This document shows, one piece after another, positions 12,255 through 24,013 of a stretch of 64,000 nucleotides of DNA. Position 1 is the stretch's first letter, and each line of letters starts with the position of its first letter. The stretch comes from Haliclona indistincta (taxonomy: Eukaryota > Porifera > Demospongiae > Haplosclerida > Chalinidae). The position numbers and the translations under genes were made by a program. Location of the stretch: positions 2,164,631-2,228,630 of the forward strand of contig OZ024790.1 of the NCBI GenBank assembly GCA_964017065.1, in the 5' to 3' direction. Below the pieces are notes generated by a model. That model had not been told where the DNA came from. It did not search any database and worked only from the letters and a program-made list of their open reading frames with translations.

Positions 12255-12629
12255 ATGAGTCAGAGAACACCTGCTCATTATGCTGCTATCAATAATCAAG
12301 TGCAGTCACTGAGTGATTCTACTCAGTGATTATAATTTAACAAGGTTCATCCTTATTTGGGAGCTGTGATTGGTTTTCTTAAACGTGATAAAGATGAATT
12401 AAGATACACTGCAAAATTATCTTTGTTTAGAAATGGATGTGGTAAAGTGTATGTTAATCGACTTCTTGATTTAGTTCTCGACTATTATGGAAGGAACTAC
12501 ATAGTTCAAATATCTACAACAAGAAGCTCATTATCAGACCGGTGTGGTTATCCTGCTTTTGCCTCGCCGAAACAAGTCGATGCACTCCATGGTAAATTGG
12601 ATCTATTTTTCATATTCTTTCCTTTTTAG
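12255..12629 (+). pseudogene. Ankyrin-like leader and unidentified ORF
   Basis: At 12255 ATG begins MSQRTPAHYAAINNQ, matching the TPAHYAA ankyrin signature and related to 17111 and 56586. After a likely intron, an open frame from about 12344 reads VHPYLGAVIGFLKRDKDE and continues to a stop at 12629. The first 50 bp of this ORF recur at 58346-58393. No family is recognised for the second part. The exons are probably fragments of a larger duplicated gene. Confidence 0.35.
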
Positions 12630-12813
12630 GCGTCGTTGACATTCAGATTAAGCACAGAAATTGTGTATTCCGCTCGTCAAATTGGAAATGGAATATACAG
12701 ATGTTTGTGGATCGGTAAAGTTTACTATTTCCACTCCTGGTCTCATCAATGATGTAGTTGCACGAATTGTGTTTCACTTACAAACTTGGAATCTATAACT
12801 TTTAACAAGTGGA

Positions 12814-13275
12814 ATTCTAGCAGAGAAGCCATTGTCCTTTACAAGTAACTTGTCTCTTGTAGGCGATCTACTGTTAACTTGTGATTTAAGTAAAGATTCT
12901 TTCGTCATACTAGCCAACAGTGAACTTGATGAGCCTGATGAATCGTGCTCACCACACTACTTAGATGACTATCGCTTTGGATGTATAGAAGGAAAGATCC
13001 ATACATCACAAAGCGATAGTCAAATTCAGCTACAGTTACAAGCTAACATGGTCTTATCCACCGTTGAGCAGTTAAAGCACCATGTCAAACAAGGGATTCC
13101 TAAGCAGGAGATTCTTTCTTTAAAAACTATAACAACCCATGGGATAGCTGTGTGTGCTACGACCTGCCAACTGCCGCCATCTTTCACCACGTGGTCAACT
13201 CAATCACCATTGAATACTATTGACTTACATATACATGTACAATTCCGGATTCAATTCCAACGATTTTATGACTGA
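12814..13275 (+). CDS. Unidentified ORF, paired with 16683-16964
   Basis: Open frame containing LDEPDESCSPHYLDDYRFG and STVEQLKHHVKQGIP. The segment 12943-13150 is repeated at 16688-16905 with mostly synonymous or conservative changes and the frame kept, which argues that it was once coding. No domain is recognised. The downstream sequences of the two copies differ after CAT.GGATAGCT, so at least one copy is truncated. Confidence 0.4.
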   Translation: MLAEKPLSFTSNLSLVGDLLLTCDLSKDSFVILANSELDEPDESCSPHYLDDYRFGCIEGKIHTSQSDSQIQLQLQANMVLSTVEQLKHHVKQGIPKQEILSLKTITTHGIAVCATTCQLPPSFTTWSTQSPLNTIDLHIHVQFRIQFQRFYD

Positions 13276-13332
13276 TCTGTTTGAGTTCACTGACTTGAGT
13301 CAACACAGGACTCAAGTCAACCCAGGACAGTA

Positions 13333-13790
13333 GAAAAGGGAAATCCTTATTGCTGCTTTGCCTTTAAATACCATTGGCTTAAGAAGGCATCCGAGTAGAA
13401 AAGTTCCAATGTGTTATTTCGTGCACAAGGTTTATACCTTCGACAACTGCAAAATGGAATGCCAAATATCAATTCAGGCATACAACCACAGCAATCCTCC
13501 TTCTACTCTTGATGTTTCTTTATCTTTTTCCTCTAGTCATGTTTCCCATGGTCTTAGTGAAAGAAGAGCACGACCAATTAAGGGGCCGGACAGAGATGAA
13601 TTAAATTGTAAACTAAAAAATCGGAAACTGTCAGCTGTGCAACATCAGCAACTTTTGAGCCTTTCATCAGAGGCCCTCCTTTCTGGTAAGAGAGACAGAG
13701 TTGTATCATCCGAGCGTTTGAAGAGCCAGTACCTTCATGAGGACTTATGCACAGCATTATTCAGAGAGGCAAATAGGAGATGATAAAAGC
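13333..13790 (+). repeat. Duplicated ORF fragment, paired with 20845-21035
   Basis: The part from AAAAGGGAAATCCTTATTGC (reading KGNPYCCFAFKYHWLKK, then a frame break at GGCATCC versus GCATCC) is nearly identical at 20845-21030. Copy 1 has a one-base insertion relative to copy 2. The rest of the ORF, to 13783, is charged and not recognised. Confidence 0.4.
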
Positions 13791-14615
13791 AAAAGCAAGA
13801 CATTGCAGAAATCTGCGCTGCCAGGCTATATACAGAGAGTCTCTGCTTTCCTTTCATCTGCTTCACAGAAACCGGTGTAAAGATATGGCATAATATTGCA
13901 GGCTTATCAACTGCATTCTGTGATGCCACTGGTTCAATATCATCTCTAAACCCTTCCTACAGGCTCATCAAGAGTTATTCTGTATTACTCTTTGGTAGTG
14001 AAGCATCCTGTAGCCAAGTGTCCTCCAGTTGCCGTGGCAGAATTTCTGTCCACAGAACACACAGCATTAGCTGTGTCACATCTTAGAAGTGTTTAGAAGG
14101 GCAGAAGCCACATTTCTGTATACCAAGTTGGTAAAACTACAGGTGGTGGTCATTGATCGCAGCCGCTGACTGCATACCCAGCTCCACTCACACCAACCCA
14201 CACTCCTGCAACACATTAACTGCTCCAACCACAGCCATTGACCTATGGTTGTGGTAGGTTCCACTGTCACTGACCGCTTCTACCGACAACAATTTTATCA
14301 AAGATGACTATGACTGGATTGCTGATTTTGACCTGTTTGTGATCGAACACAAAAGTTCTAGACCAATACTAGTAATTGAGCAGAGACGCTGTTAGATGTA
14401 AAACACGTGAACACGTAGCTCAATGCAAATCTTAGAGAATACCAGACTGGTATACCAAATGTGTGTGAAATCAAATGCCCTGGCATACATAGTTCACTTG
14501 TTTTCTTCCTCAGCAAAGTGGCAGACAATTGCTGAAGTGCCGGTCCATCTTGTAATGCCAGGTCACCGATCCGTTGTCAAACATACGAGATACTCTGGTG
14601 TTCACCAGACCTTGT
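13791..14615. other. No supported gene
   Basis: Short ORFs on both strands overlap one another and have no paralogue in the window. Nothing else is recognised. Confidence 0.35.
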
Positions 14616-14807
14616 TTACATCAAGTAAAGTGAGCAATACATCTTCTGTATTTTGACATCAGCTGATGCATTGAGTAGAACCTGAACTCCTTTATCATGA
14701 ACATCAAACACTTCCACTATAAGAGGCGTGTTACCATAGTGACCAGTCTGTGTATTGGGATTGGTATCGATTGACAGGAGCTTGTCTAGGAAGGTAGCAT
14801 CCATTGG
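14616..14807 (-). pseudogene. Ankyrin-repeat exon
   Basis: After a TTTACAG acceptor the frame reads an ankyrin-type stretch: GHYGNTPLIVEV, then GVQVLLNASADVKIQ, which fits the G.TPL..A and LL..GADVN pattern of ankyrin repeats. It stops soon after. A truncated copy of the part around ACCATAGTGACCAGTCTGTG lies at 23187-23250. Likely a fragment of an ankyrin-repeat gene; neighbouring exons are not assignable. Confidence 0.5.
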
Positions 14808-15634
14808 CTGTAAAGCAGACAGCAATGAGAGGTGAATCAATAGCACCAGCAAATAAAGCATCTTCTATATTTTATCTCATAGGCAGCAGAATACGCATGT
14901 AACCTGGTCATGATGTCTATTTAGATACAAAGATCAAGTTGAAGATCTGATAAGACAATAATTAGACTATTTCCTTATCGGGAGATTATTTTGTTCGTTA
15001 AGAATTAAGATTCCTTGGTGATTTCTGTTGGAAAAAGCCCTTGAGCCCTTTGGCAGAAACAAGCAGGATTGGTTGCATGATTGCTGGCGTCCATAATAAA
15101 TCTTAGTTAACCCTCCAAGGAGGATAGCACGTTCACAAATGAACATAAGTACTGTGCTGGATCCAGATACAGACATTACAAGAGACACAAGAGACAACAA
15201 TTGAGATAACTGTAGTAATGGATATATTGAAGGTAACATTTATCACTATTCTTTACAGTCATCATGCTCTTCCTGTCAGACCAAGCAACAAGAGACAAAA
15301 AAGAGCGCTAATTGAAAATATGAAGCAGTGAAGAACGACCATTAGACAAGTAATAATAAAAATTTATCTGTACATTACCGCGTAGACAAAAAGAGCGCTG
15401 ATTGAAAAATACAAAGCACTGTTATTTCCAGTTAGCACATCAGCATCTGATAATGTGCCCACTAGGTCTTTCAAATTCAAAGATTCAAGTAGCTTGTCTG
15501 GGATAATTAAGGAAGGTTCAAAAATTTTCCTGATTCGTATCCTGGGTCTATTATGGTAAAAAAAATACTCAACTCAGAGCGATAAAGGTACACCCACCAT
15601 CAAGTAGTAAAAATTATATAACTTCTTTTACTTA

Positions 15635-15940
15635 TTGTGGTACAATGGCATACAGGTTTTTACAAACCAATCGCCATTCCATAGCTATGATCTGTGGAAC
15701 ACAGAATTATTAGGGACGATAAAACATTTATTGGAGGTGATTTCCGTTTTTGAAGATCTACTGGATCACCTAAACTCTTTCAATGCTACAAAGATTGTGA
15801 CCACTGGAGAGGATGCAACGAGAATTATAGGACAAGTTGAATACGATAGCGACACTAATAAGCTAGTTGGGTTTGCCTTTCCCTGTAACAGCAGTGGATT
15901 GTCATTGTGGATTACCTATATAATCATGGGTATACGTGTA
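15635..15940 (+). pseudogene. Transposon-like ORF fragment
   Basis: Contains GEDATRIIGQVEYDSDTNKL followed by VGFAFPCNSSGL. To my memory this pattern occurs in repeated, transposon-associated proteins of sponges and cnidarians, but I cannot name the family with certainty. The frame then runs into non-matching sequence (LWITYII), so it is truncated. Confidence 0.35.
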
Positions 15941-16292
15941 AAGTCACGTGCCCTGCTCAGAGGGGATATGTTAACTACTGTTAGACACACCCAACAATGA
16001 GCTGACATGGCCACATCAAGATTACCTGATTCTAATTTCCACAACTACCACATCGAAGTCACAGTGTACACAGATCTGACATTAACAGAGGTAATTAGCA
16101 GGAGCAGCACAAAGCCAATAACGATATCACTATTGACAAAGCCTTACATGAGGCTGAAATCGAACTAGATGCTATTTATTCCCTCTGCAGTAAAGAAAGC
16201 AAGGGACGCCCTCCTCAGAGGTAGGATGCTGCTCGCTGAGCGCCAAAAACCGATAAGTCGGAATGAAATGTTTAGTGAGTGCACAGCAGCCC

Positions 16293-16523
16293 TTACACAC
16301 AAGTGTCATAACGATGCCATACACACAAGTGTCATAACGATGCCTTACACACAAGTGTCATAACGATGCCTTACACACAAGTGTCATAACGATGCCTTAC
16401 ACACAAGTGTCATAACGATGCCTTACACACAAGTGTCATAACGATGCCTTACACACAAGTGTCATAACGATGCCTTACACACAAGTGTCATAACGATGCC
16501 TTACACACAAGTGTCATAACGAT
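16293..16523. repeat. 26-bp tandem repeat, about 9 copies
   Basis: Perfect or near-perfect units containing TTACACACAAGTGTCATAAC followed by GATGCC; the second unit has CCATAC for CCTTAC and the last ends GATACATG. Each unit contains the palindromic core ACACAAGTGT. No coding sense is evident. Confidence 0.9.
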
Positions 16524-16682
16524 ACATGAATCATGTCTGGAGTAGGCAAATCTTCATTCTAAGAAACCCACGTCATGTTCACGATGATGGTACACGACTG
16601 AACCTAGAGAAGCAGCGTCATTAGTACCTAATCAGTCTATTTGGCGGCGTCATAGTGGTCTTATTGTAGTACTATTTCTCCA

Positions 16683-16964
16683 TTGTCACCTGATGAATCG
16701 TGCTCACCACACCACTTAGATGACTATTGTATAGAAGGAAAGATCCATACATCACAAAGCGATAGTCAAATTCAGCTACAGTCACAAGCTAACATGGTCT
16801 TATCCACAGTTGAGCAGTTAAAGCACCATGTCAAACAAGGGATTCCTATGCAGGAGATTATTTCTTTAAAAACTATAACAACCCATGGAATAGCTGAGTG
16901 TGCTACAGATAGAAATAATTTACTACTACGATTGACTGCTGACTTCACCATCTCTAACAGATAG
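16683..16964 (+). pseudogene. Unidentified ORF, paired with 12814-13275
   Basis: Reads SPDESCSPHHLDDYCIEGK and QLKHHVKQGIPMQEI. Compared with the first copy it lacks four codons (RFG and one neighbour) after DDY, in frame, and then diverges (DRNNLLLRL). Its 5' part is absent, so it looks truncated. Confidence 0.4.
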
Positions 16965-17110
16965 TCTGTAACAAGTGTGACACACAAATTATCAACTGAC
17001 TAAGATGCAAGACATCTTACAGCCTACTATATTCAATCATCCAATGAGTGCTGGTCATTAATCCCAGACCAACGCAGTTAACTGCCCCAAGTTAATGTTG
17101 GTTTTGCCCC

Positions 17111-17340
17111 ATGGCATTTGACAAGAATCAATTAACACCTGCTCATTAAGCTGCTTTCAATGGTCTGAGAATCAAGCTCTCTGTATTTAAAGGATTTTAA
17201 AGTCCGCCGACCAGTCCTATATTGTAATAGGGTGGTTGTGGAAAGATACTTCAGTAAAGCAGTCACAATGTTATTTTCTCCTTGTCACAAAGGAACCACA
17301 TTAAAGAGATAGCAGTAGACTAGAGTCAAGAAACAGTTTA
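17111..17340 (+). pseudogene. Ankyrin-like leader with stop, paired with 56586-56820
   Basis: Starts MAFDKNQLTPAH, then a TAA where the copy at 56586 has TAT (Tyr), then AAFNGLRIKLS. The homology with 56586-56820 continues into the 3' non-coding part (GGGTGGTTGTGGAAAGATAC). The stop makes this copy a pseudogene fragment. Confidence 0.5.
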
Positions 17341-17789
17341 TGGTATTGCTACAACTTGATTTTAGCCGTATATTAATACAGGAGGTAGCTTAGCAACTAG
17401 TCAAGCAACAAGGAGTTAAAGTTGGTTAAGCATTTAGATCGCCAGCCTAACAGTACACAGTACAGTGCGGTTGCGCAGGAGAAACACTAGTAGACTATGA
17501 ACAGCTTGCATCAAACTAGATTGACCTCGGCCTATCTTCTACCCCAAAGTCTAGCTCAGTTCTATAAAAGCAGTTCAATGCTACTCACTCCTCTTCATGG
17601 CGACCCCTATCTTCCCCTCTAAAGTTACACATAAGCAAAGAGGTGGGTAGCTAGGAGGAAATGTCGTTGGAGAGCAGCGAGATAGAGTCCGCCTGCAGCA
17701 AGATAGAGTCCGGCTGAAGCGAGAAATAGTGTGTTCATGTTATAAATCAAGATTCTGTTGGACTTGTACATTGGAGAGGAATGGATAAT

Positions 17790-18066
17790 AAAGGGGACAA
17801 GATCTCTATGACGCTTGTAAGAGAGGTGAAGTGACAAGAATGAAGGAACTCTTGTCACTAGGAGCCATTAGGAGCCATTATGACCGCATCATAGAGGTCT
17901 TGATTCTGTGAACACAACATTATTGATTGAAGGAACTCTTGACACTAGTAGCTAATGTCAGCCATTATGACCAATCAATGATGTTGTGTTAACTGAATAA
18001 AGAACTCTATGATGCTTGTAAGAATGGTAATGTGACAAGAATGAAGGAACTCTTGATACTATTATA
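17790..18066 (+). pseudogene. Two ankyrin-type leader fragments
   Basis: At about 17797-17860 and 18003-18062 the sequence reads LYDACKRGEVTRMKELL and LYDACKNGNVTRMKELL. Further copies lie at 19838-19900 and 22078-22150. The motif has the shape of the first helix pair of an ankyrin repeat. Between the copies the sequence GGAGCTAATGTCAGCCATTA also recurs. Confidence 0.45.
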
Positions 18067-18779
18067 AAACATGTAACTTGAGGTGTTAAGCTCAAACTAA
18101 TCTTGATCTATAGGCTCATTACTAGTTGTGTTGACCTAGTAACCATGGTATAAACAAAGTACAAGCTGTGACCACACCCACTGGCAATCTTAGATGTGGT
18201 CAAAAACACTCGACTGGACAATCACTACCTTATGGAGCATAATAATTATTTTTCTTTAACTGTATTAATGCTCTGAAGTTAAAGCTTAGATACAGAACTC
18301 CGGACACTCAGTCTTGGTATATTAGTCTCATGTCAGTACTGACACAAGTAGATGCTGAGCTACAGCTCATCAAAATGATTATAGAACAAAGAACACTACA
18401 GCCGCCAACTGCATCTCAGCAAACATATAGCACTCTTTGAAGCTGGAATACACATAGTACCACTACACTCTGTTGTGATCGCTTAACTCTGTGTTTGTGG
18501 CTGACATTGCAGCAATGGTATGCAGGCCATGACCAGCCTTGCAAGGACATTCAAGGCTCTAATGTGGAAAGATAGAGCTAGCAGTCATGCACTGGATAGC
18601 TCAACCAATATCGGCAAGTTTTAGGTGTGTCTCAATTAAGACTGTACTGTACTGCTCCTATTGATAGTTTTGCTAAAATTAACAAATACATCGAGTCATG
18701 CTAGTAGCCAACTTCAATGTGTTCATGTTTTCTGGGACAACAGCCTCTCTACAATATATTCCAATATGCAAATGTTAAG

Positions 18780-19191
18780 TGTCCATGACTTATATGATCC
18801 TGATCATCCAGACCCATCGTGATATGAAGATCGGAAGTATGACGAGGCCTTCCGTGATAAGGCGGCAGTCACTGGCAACCAAAAATGGGCTTACAAGCTT
18901 AGAACACAACTGCTGTGCAGTCTGTCTATTGTGGTGTACGAACTGTTGTTAAGCAGTAAACGCTGCAAGTCGTTATGTTTCTCAGATTCTAAGCCTGAAG
19001 ATATAGACATACTGGACAAGTGCGGAATAGAAGTGATTTCTAATTTTCTCGACATGGCTGTCACAATTTATCAGGCTGATCTTTACTTTCTTACAATCCC
19101 TCTCATTGTGAATGCAGTGAGGCGGGCATGCAGTACTGGAAAAGTTCTAAAGATTTCGTCAGAGCCACCAGTCACACTATCTACCCATTGA
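18780..19191 (+). pseudogene. Unidentified ORF sharing pieces with 59341-59430
   Basis: Open frame to a stop at 19191 containing DIDILDKCGIEVISNFLDM. The upstream piece GGCAGTCACTGGCAACC..AAAATGGGC and the downstream piece at 19291-19330 (ATGGCGGCCCGACATGTGGT) both occur, joined, at 59341-59420. This suggests the same ancestral exon was rearranged here. No domain is recognised. Confidence 0.3.
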
Positions 19192-20817
19192 TCATTGTCA
19201 CATGTCATTGTAGCCTTGTCTATAAATACCCTGTTGTATGAGAACAAGACTACGATGCAAGTAGACTGGTTCGACACTGGCGTAGTCAGCAGGATGGCGG
19301 CCCGACATGTGGTTCTGCCTGAAGTCATTCAGGCAGAACCACAGGTCCACAGGTAAAACACTCTTTATCAATCACAGGTAAAACACACTTTATCAAGAAT
19401 TCAGAAAGTTCAATCATTCGAAATGTGCTACCAAGCAATGCGTGAATAAAGAGTGAATAAAGAACTCTATGAGAAGGGAGCTGGACAACCATTTCGTCAA
19501 TGTAGCTACTATCAACGGATGAGAGGACGCTAAGGGTGAAACTGACAGGGAAAGCTCAGCCAGGGTACAAGAGGCTTCGTGAAGTAACTGTCGGTGGATG
19601 CTTTGAAGAAACAGTTCGAACCAGACTCCAAGAAAGAGTTGTACGCAGTTACCAGTACAACTCCAGGTTCGAGTTCAGCAAGTACAAAAACTCTAGTCAT
19701 TTATTTATTAACCACATTTGTTGACAAAGATAACTAACTATTGATGGACCTATTGTTGGTCAAGTGATCATCAGCACACCCCAAGCAAGATAACTTTCAT
19801 TCTAATACAGGTGTCTCCCACAAGGCAATAACAAAACCTCCGTGATGCTTGTAAGAATGGTAACGTGACAAGAATGAAGGAACTCTTGTTACTGGGAGTC
19901 ATGACCAAACAATTGATCGCAAAGTCATCGAAGGACGCAGAGTTCGGAGATAGCTTTCCAAGTTCAGCAACTAAATCGCTGCACAATAACTCTAGTCCTC
20001 TATTTTTCAACCACATCTTGAAAGGATAATTTTTTACGTTTGGTGACCAAAGTCAGACAAAGATAACTATTTACATTATGGACCTATTGCTGCTAGCTTC
20101 TGTCAAATGATCACCAGAACACCACAAGCAAGATAACTAGTGCAAGTGTTTCCCACAAGCTGAAGACAAGCAACAAATTCATCTCATCTTGCTATGCAAA
20201 TAGAAATACGTCTGTTCAGCATCAAGGATAGTACTACTGCAAAGTTTTTATTTTTTTCATCAATATCAAGTTAATCATCTTGCAATTTCATTGAAGTACT
20301 GAGACAGAGAAACCAAAGAGAATGACATAAAGAGAATGGACTATAATAATAAATAAGACACAATAATAATAATACTTATTGTCTATCATTGTATTCTTAA
20401 CAGGCTGTAGAAGAAGCGGTTGTGGAATGGTCGTTTTTCTCTATTATAAATTGCAGCTGTTTCATTTCAGGGTATTGAAAACTACTTTCATATTTCAGCT
20501 ATCTCCAACTCTGATGAAAACGGCACCACAGACGAGTTGGTGAGACCACATGTACGAGAGATAAAATTAATATACACAATTGTTAATTACTGCATGAATG
20601 CAGATGATCAGCACAGGTCACACAGCTTCTCAGACAAGTGGAGAGGTATCTCAGGTACACAACAGACCAACAATGTTGATGGAATTATCACATAATTATT
20701 ATGCATGTTGAAGGAAAATATGTTCACTGCAACATTGATGAAAAATTGTTCTACTTCTACTATTTATTGGTCAGACTGGGATTCAATAAAAGGGACAAAC
20801 CAGGCTATCAATAGTAA
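19192..20817. other. Repeat-rich, no intact gene
   Basis: Contains a short inverted repeat at 19312-19345 (TCTGCCTGAA/TTCAGGCAGA), another ankyrin leader fragment at 19838-19900 (RDACKNGNVTRMKELL) and AT-rich DNA. No supported gene. Confidence 0.4.
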
Positions 20818-21477
20818 ATGGACAATTTAATGGTAAAACCAGTAAAAAAGGGAAATCCTTATTGCTGCTTTGCCTTTAAATACCATTGGCTTAAGAAGCA
20901 TCCGAGTAGAAAAGTTCCAATGTGTTATTTCGTGCACAAGGTGTTTGCACCTTCGACAAATGCAACATGGAATGCCAAATATCAATTCAGCCATACGACC
21001 ACAGCAATCCTCCTTCTACTCTTGATGTTTACATTTACTGATGTAAATGTAAACCATGTTTTTATTGTGATGACCATTGCTCTGAGCGTAATCAAGTGGT
21101 ATATTACCAATTTTATCATAGCTGGTCATAAGAGAAGCTCCAGCATGGAGCATCTGTTAAAGCATCTAAACCTGTTAAAGCACCGCTCTTCTCGTGCTCT
21201 ACGCAATATAATAGAATTATTATTATTATATTATTATAATAGGTCGTGTCTGTATTACGGGTCGTGTCTCCACACTCGGGTAGCTGTAAGGGACACATGT
21301 CTTTAGTGTTCAAATGAGGCTAGTAAAAAGTGCATTTTCATACAACCTTTACACAATTAGCACCTAACATTACTATAATCGTAACAATACATTGAAGTAA
21401 TAATTATTATTCTATTTTATGTTCCTTTCATACTTATTACATAGTACGTCATCATTCACCAATCAGATCGCCCTATT

Positions 21478-21770
21478 CGAGGGCATTAATGTAGGTTATT
21501 GACCGCGCGTAGCGTCTTCTATAGCAACAGACCGTTGCGTCTTCGCGAGTTTGAAAAATTCGCGATGTTATTGCGCTCACAGTGATGAACTATGTAATAA
21601 ATCATTTATTGCCCTACACAACTCGGGCATTAACCGACATTAATGACCTCGGGAAAGTCGGTTGCCCTCGTACAGTCTCGGGCTGCGCCCTCGACCGTAA
21701 CTCGGACAACCGACTTTCCCGCAGTCATTAATGTCGGTTATTGCCCTCGTGTGAGGGCAATAACTAATAC
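21478..21770. mobile_element. Palindromic foldback element
   Basis: The arm GCATTAACCGACATTAATGA followed by CCTCGGGAAAGTCGGTTG is inverted at 21706-21745 (CAACCGACTTTCCCGCAGTC then ATTAATGTCGGTTATTGC). The centre is CG-rich (CTCGGGCTGCGCCCTCGA). Outer CGAGGGCATTAATG and GAGGGCAATAAC copies suggest longer terminal repeats. Non-coding. Confidence 0.6.
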
Positions 21771-22012
21771 ATACACAGGTCCAGACCACTGGTAATTACA
21801 AGTGCGATTCCTGTACTGCCGGCTTGAACTCCAAAGCTGTGTGGTTGTGTGTGCTACATGGAACTGCGAAACATGGAACTTGGAACTGGAACTCAATGGA
21901 ACTGCGTGTACAAAAACTCTGGTCCTCTATTTTCAACCATAATTATTATGAAAGATAGTTTGATGACAATACTTGGACAAAGATATCTATTGCTGCTACC
22001 ATTATTTTATTC

Positions 22013-22195
22013 TTGTTATTATTTTCAGGAGCTAATGTCAGCCATTATGACCAATCAATTATGTTGTCTTCACAGAATAAAGAACTCTATGATGCTTGTA
22101 AGAATGGTAATGTGACAAGAATGAAGGAACTCTTGTTACTAGGAGCTAATGAGAGTTCAATCAACCATGTCGTCTTAAATTTCATCAAGAGATAG
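22013..22195 (+). pseudogene. Ankyrin-type leader exon, best copy
   Basis: After TTATTTTCAG the frame reads GANVSHYDQS, then KELYDACKNGNVTRMKELLL and GANESSINH before a stop. The ag|GAGCTAATG border looks like a real acceptor. It is the longest of four copies in 17.8-22.2 kb. Function not assignable beyond an ankyrin-like repeat. Confidence 0.45.
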
Positions 22196-22248
22196 CTACT
22201 AGCAGCGAAGAGACATCGTATTCAAATTCAAATTCAAATGAAATTCAA

Positions 22249-22600
22249 ATGAAAGTGAGCCTGTCCAATACAGGCAATGGTAGATGGTATGGTAGATGGC
22301 GCCGGCAAGGAAGAAGGACTACTATTAGAAGTATCAGAGACCTACACACATTGGTTGTTCATCACTGTCTGCATGCATTGTATTATGTCCCAAAACAGCA
22401 TAAGATAACCAGAGACAAACATACAATCTTCGTCCTAACACGTGTCAGGACATTACAAGAGAAAGTAAATGACGTAAAAAATGTCTAAAAGATGAAAGTA
22501 GTAATGGATATATTGAAGACCAAGCAACAAGAGACAAAAAGAGCGCTGATTGAAACATACAAAGCAATGCAAGCAACAGTGACACCAGCAACAAGAAGAG
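22249..22600 (+). pseudogene. Repeated exon-like fragments
   Basis: 22290-22445 (GGTAGATGGCGCCGGCAAGG onward) recurs at 25215-25355. 22505-22595 reads MDILKTKQQETKRALIETYK and recurs in part at 15280-15310 and 15387-15415. Frames are short and broken in the other copies. A lysine-rich helical protein fragment; no family recognised. Confidence 0.35.
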
Positions 22601-23249
22601 ACCTCTCAGTAAATAATAGCTAAAATATTATTAATTGTAATTGTTAGAAAGCAAATACGTTGAATTCCTTTTCTTCTCTAGAGGCACAAAAGGTGGTGCA
22701 CTCGAGTAGAAGTCACATGACCTTTTCCTTAGCCTCACGATTTCTCTCACGATCGCCTTTTGTATGTGACTTTTGATTTGAAGATCAATTTAATAAGATA
22801 AATTTGTGGAGCTGTTCCAGAAATTGTACCTTCCACAAGAATGTGAATATAAAAAGTTAGACCCGGTTAATAACAAAAAAGCAGTACCTGATTTTCATAT
22901 TATTGGTGAGAAAGAGCAGCGTAAATGCGAATATTACCGAAAACGGCTACTCTGCTCAGGAATGTTCTCGTTGCTTGGTGAAAAGCGGTTGCTTGGTTTT
23001 TAACTAACCATTTCCATGTTATCATGCTCTTGGGTACATGAACAAGAATCATTAACCACGACATGTCAATTGACAGAGGAAAGAATAATAAGAATCATAA
23101 CCATCAAACACTGCCATCTGCTGTTTTTCTCTGTATTAATTCATTACTACTGTCTTGTCAAAATTATTGTCACATTAGAGCCATGTTACCATAGTGACCA
23201 GTCTGTGTATTGGGATTGGCACTGATTGACAGGAGCTTGTCTAGGAAGG

Positions 23250-23476
23250 TAGAACTTTTGCTGTATGTGACACACGATTACAAAACACAGCATAATATTA
23301 TTGTAAAAAGCAAGTATGCTGACATTCTTGAGCTTATGAGAAAAGAGCTCCCGTCTAGCGAGGAAGAAGCCAGTCTAATTTTTAACAAGATAAACCAGTC
23401 GATAAAGGGTTACCAAGGAGATAATAATGACAAATCTGAAAACTATAAACAAGAAATTTATAGAGGTAATTATTAA
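23250..23476 (+). CDS. Unidentified short coding exon
   Basis: Open frame reading KYADILELMRKELPSSEEEA and continuing to a stop at 23476 after YRGNY. The composition is coding-like (charged, helical), with a possible GTAATT donor (GAG|GTAATT) at about 23465. It may belong with the exon fragments upstream at 22.5-22.9 kb. No family is recognised. Confidence 0.35.
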
Positions 23477-23740
23477 TCATTGAGGTCATACATATTAAGT
23501 AGGCAGTCGATTCAAGTGGACATGGAAGAGTAGTGTATTTGTACTTTGAGCTGTGTGCTAATATTTAGGGTGGAAGTACTGCTACTGAACAAATGGGTAA
23601 AGGCACATTATGCAAAATACTATTTATCATTCTAGCTTGTTTTCTTTCTTCAGATGCTGGAATAGAAACTCGAGAGATAAATGAGACACGAAGTGGTGAG
23701 CCAGAACAAGCATGTGGAAGAGGTGCTGATGAAACAAAGT

Positions 23741-23996
23741 CGAGGTGATGCTCAAGGTCGAGGTGATGCTCAAGGTCGAGGTGATGCTCAAGGTCGATAT
23801 GCTGCTCAAGGTCGAGGTGATGCTCAAGGTTGATATGCTGCTCAAGGTCGATATGCTGCTCAAGGTCGAGGTGATGCTCAAGGTCGAGGTGATGCTCAAG
23901 GTCGAGGTGATGCTCAAGGTCGAGGTGATGCTCAAGGTCGAGGTGATGCTCAAGGTCGAGGTGATGCTCAAGGTGGTGCTTAAGGTCGATATGCTG
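23741..23996 (+). repeat. 18-bp minisatellite, about 14 units
   Basis: Unit GTCGAGGTGATGCTCAAG with a variant GTCGATATGCTGCTCAAG. All plus-strand frames are largely open because 18 is a multiple of three: one reads MLKVEV repeats, another GRGDAQ repeats with a single TGA in unit 6. It lies between two exon-like stretches, so it may once have been coding. Confidence 0.85.
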
Positions 23997-24013
23997 CTTC
24001 AGAAGAAAGTGAC

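Noticed and set aside
16293..16523. CRISPR-like array
   Set aside because: Units are contiguous with no unique spacers, in a eukaryotic context; it is a tandem satellite.
21627..21745. Rho-independent-type terminator
   Set aside because: The hairpin is far too long and lies in eukaryotic repeat DNA; a foldback element explains it better.
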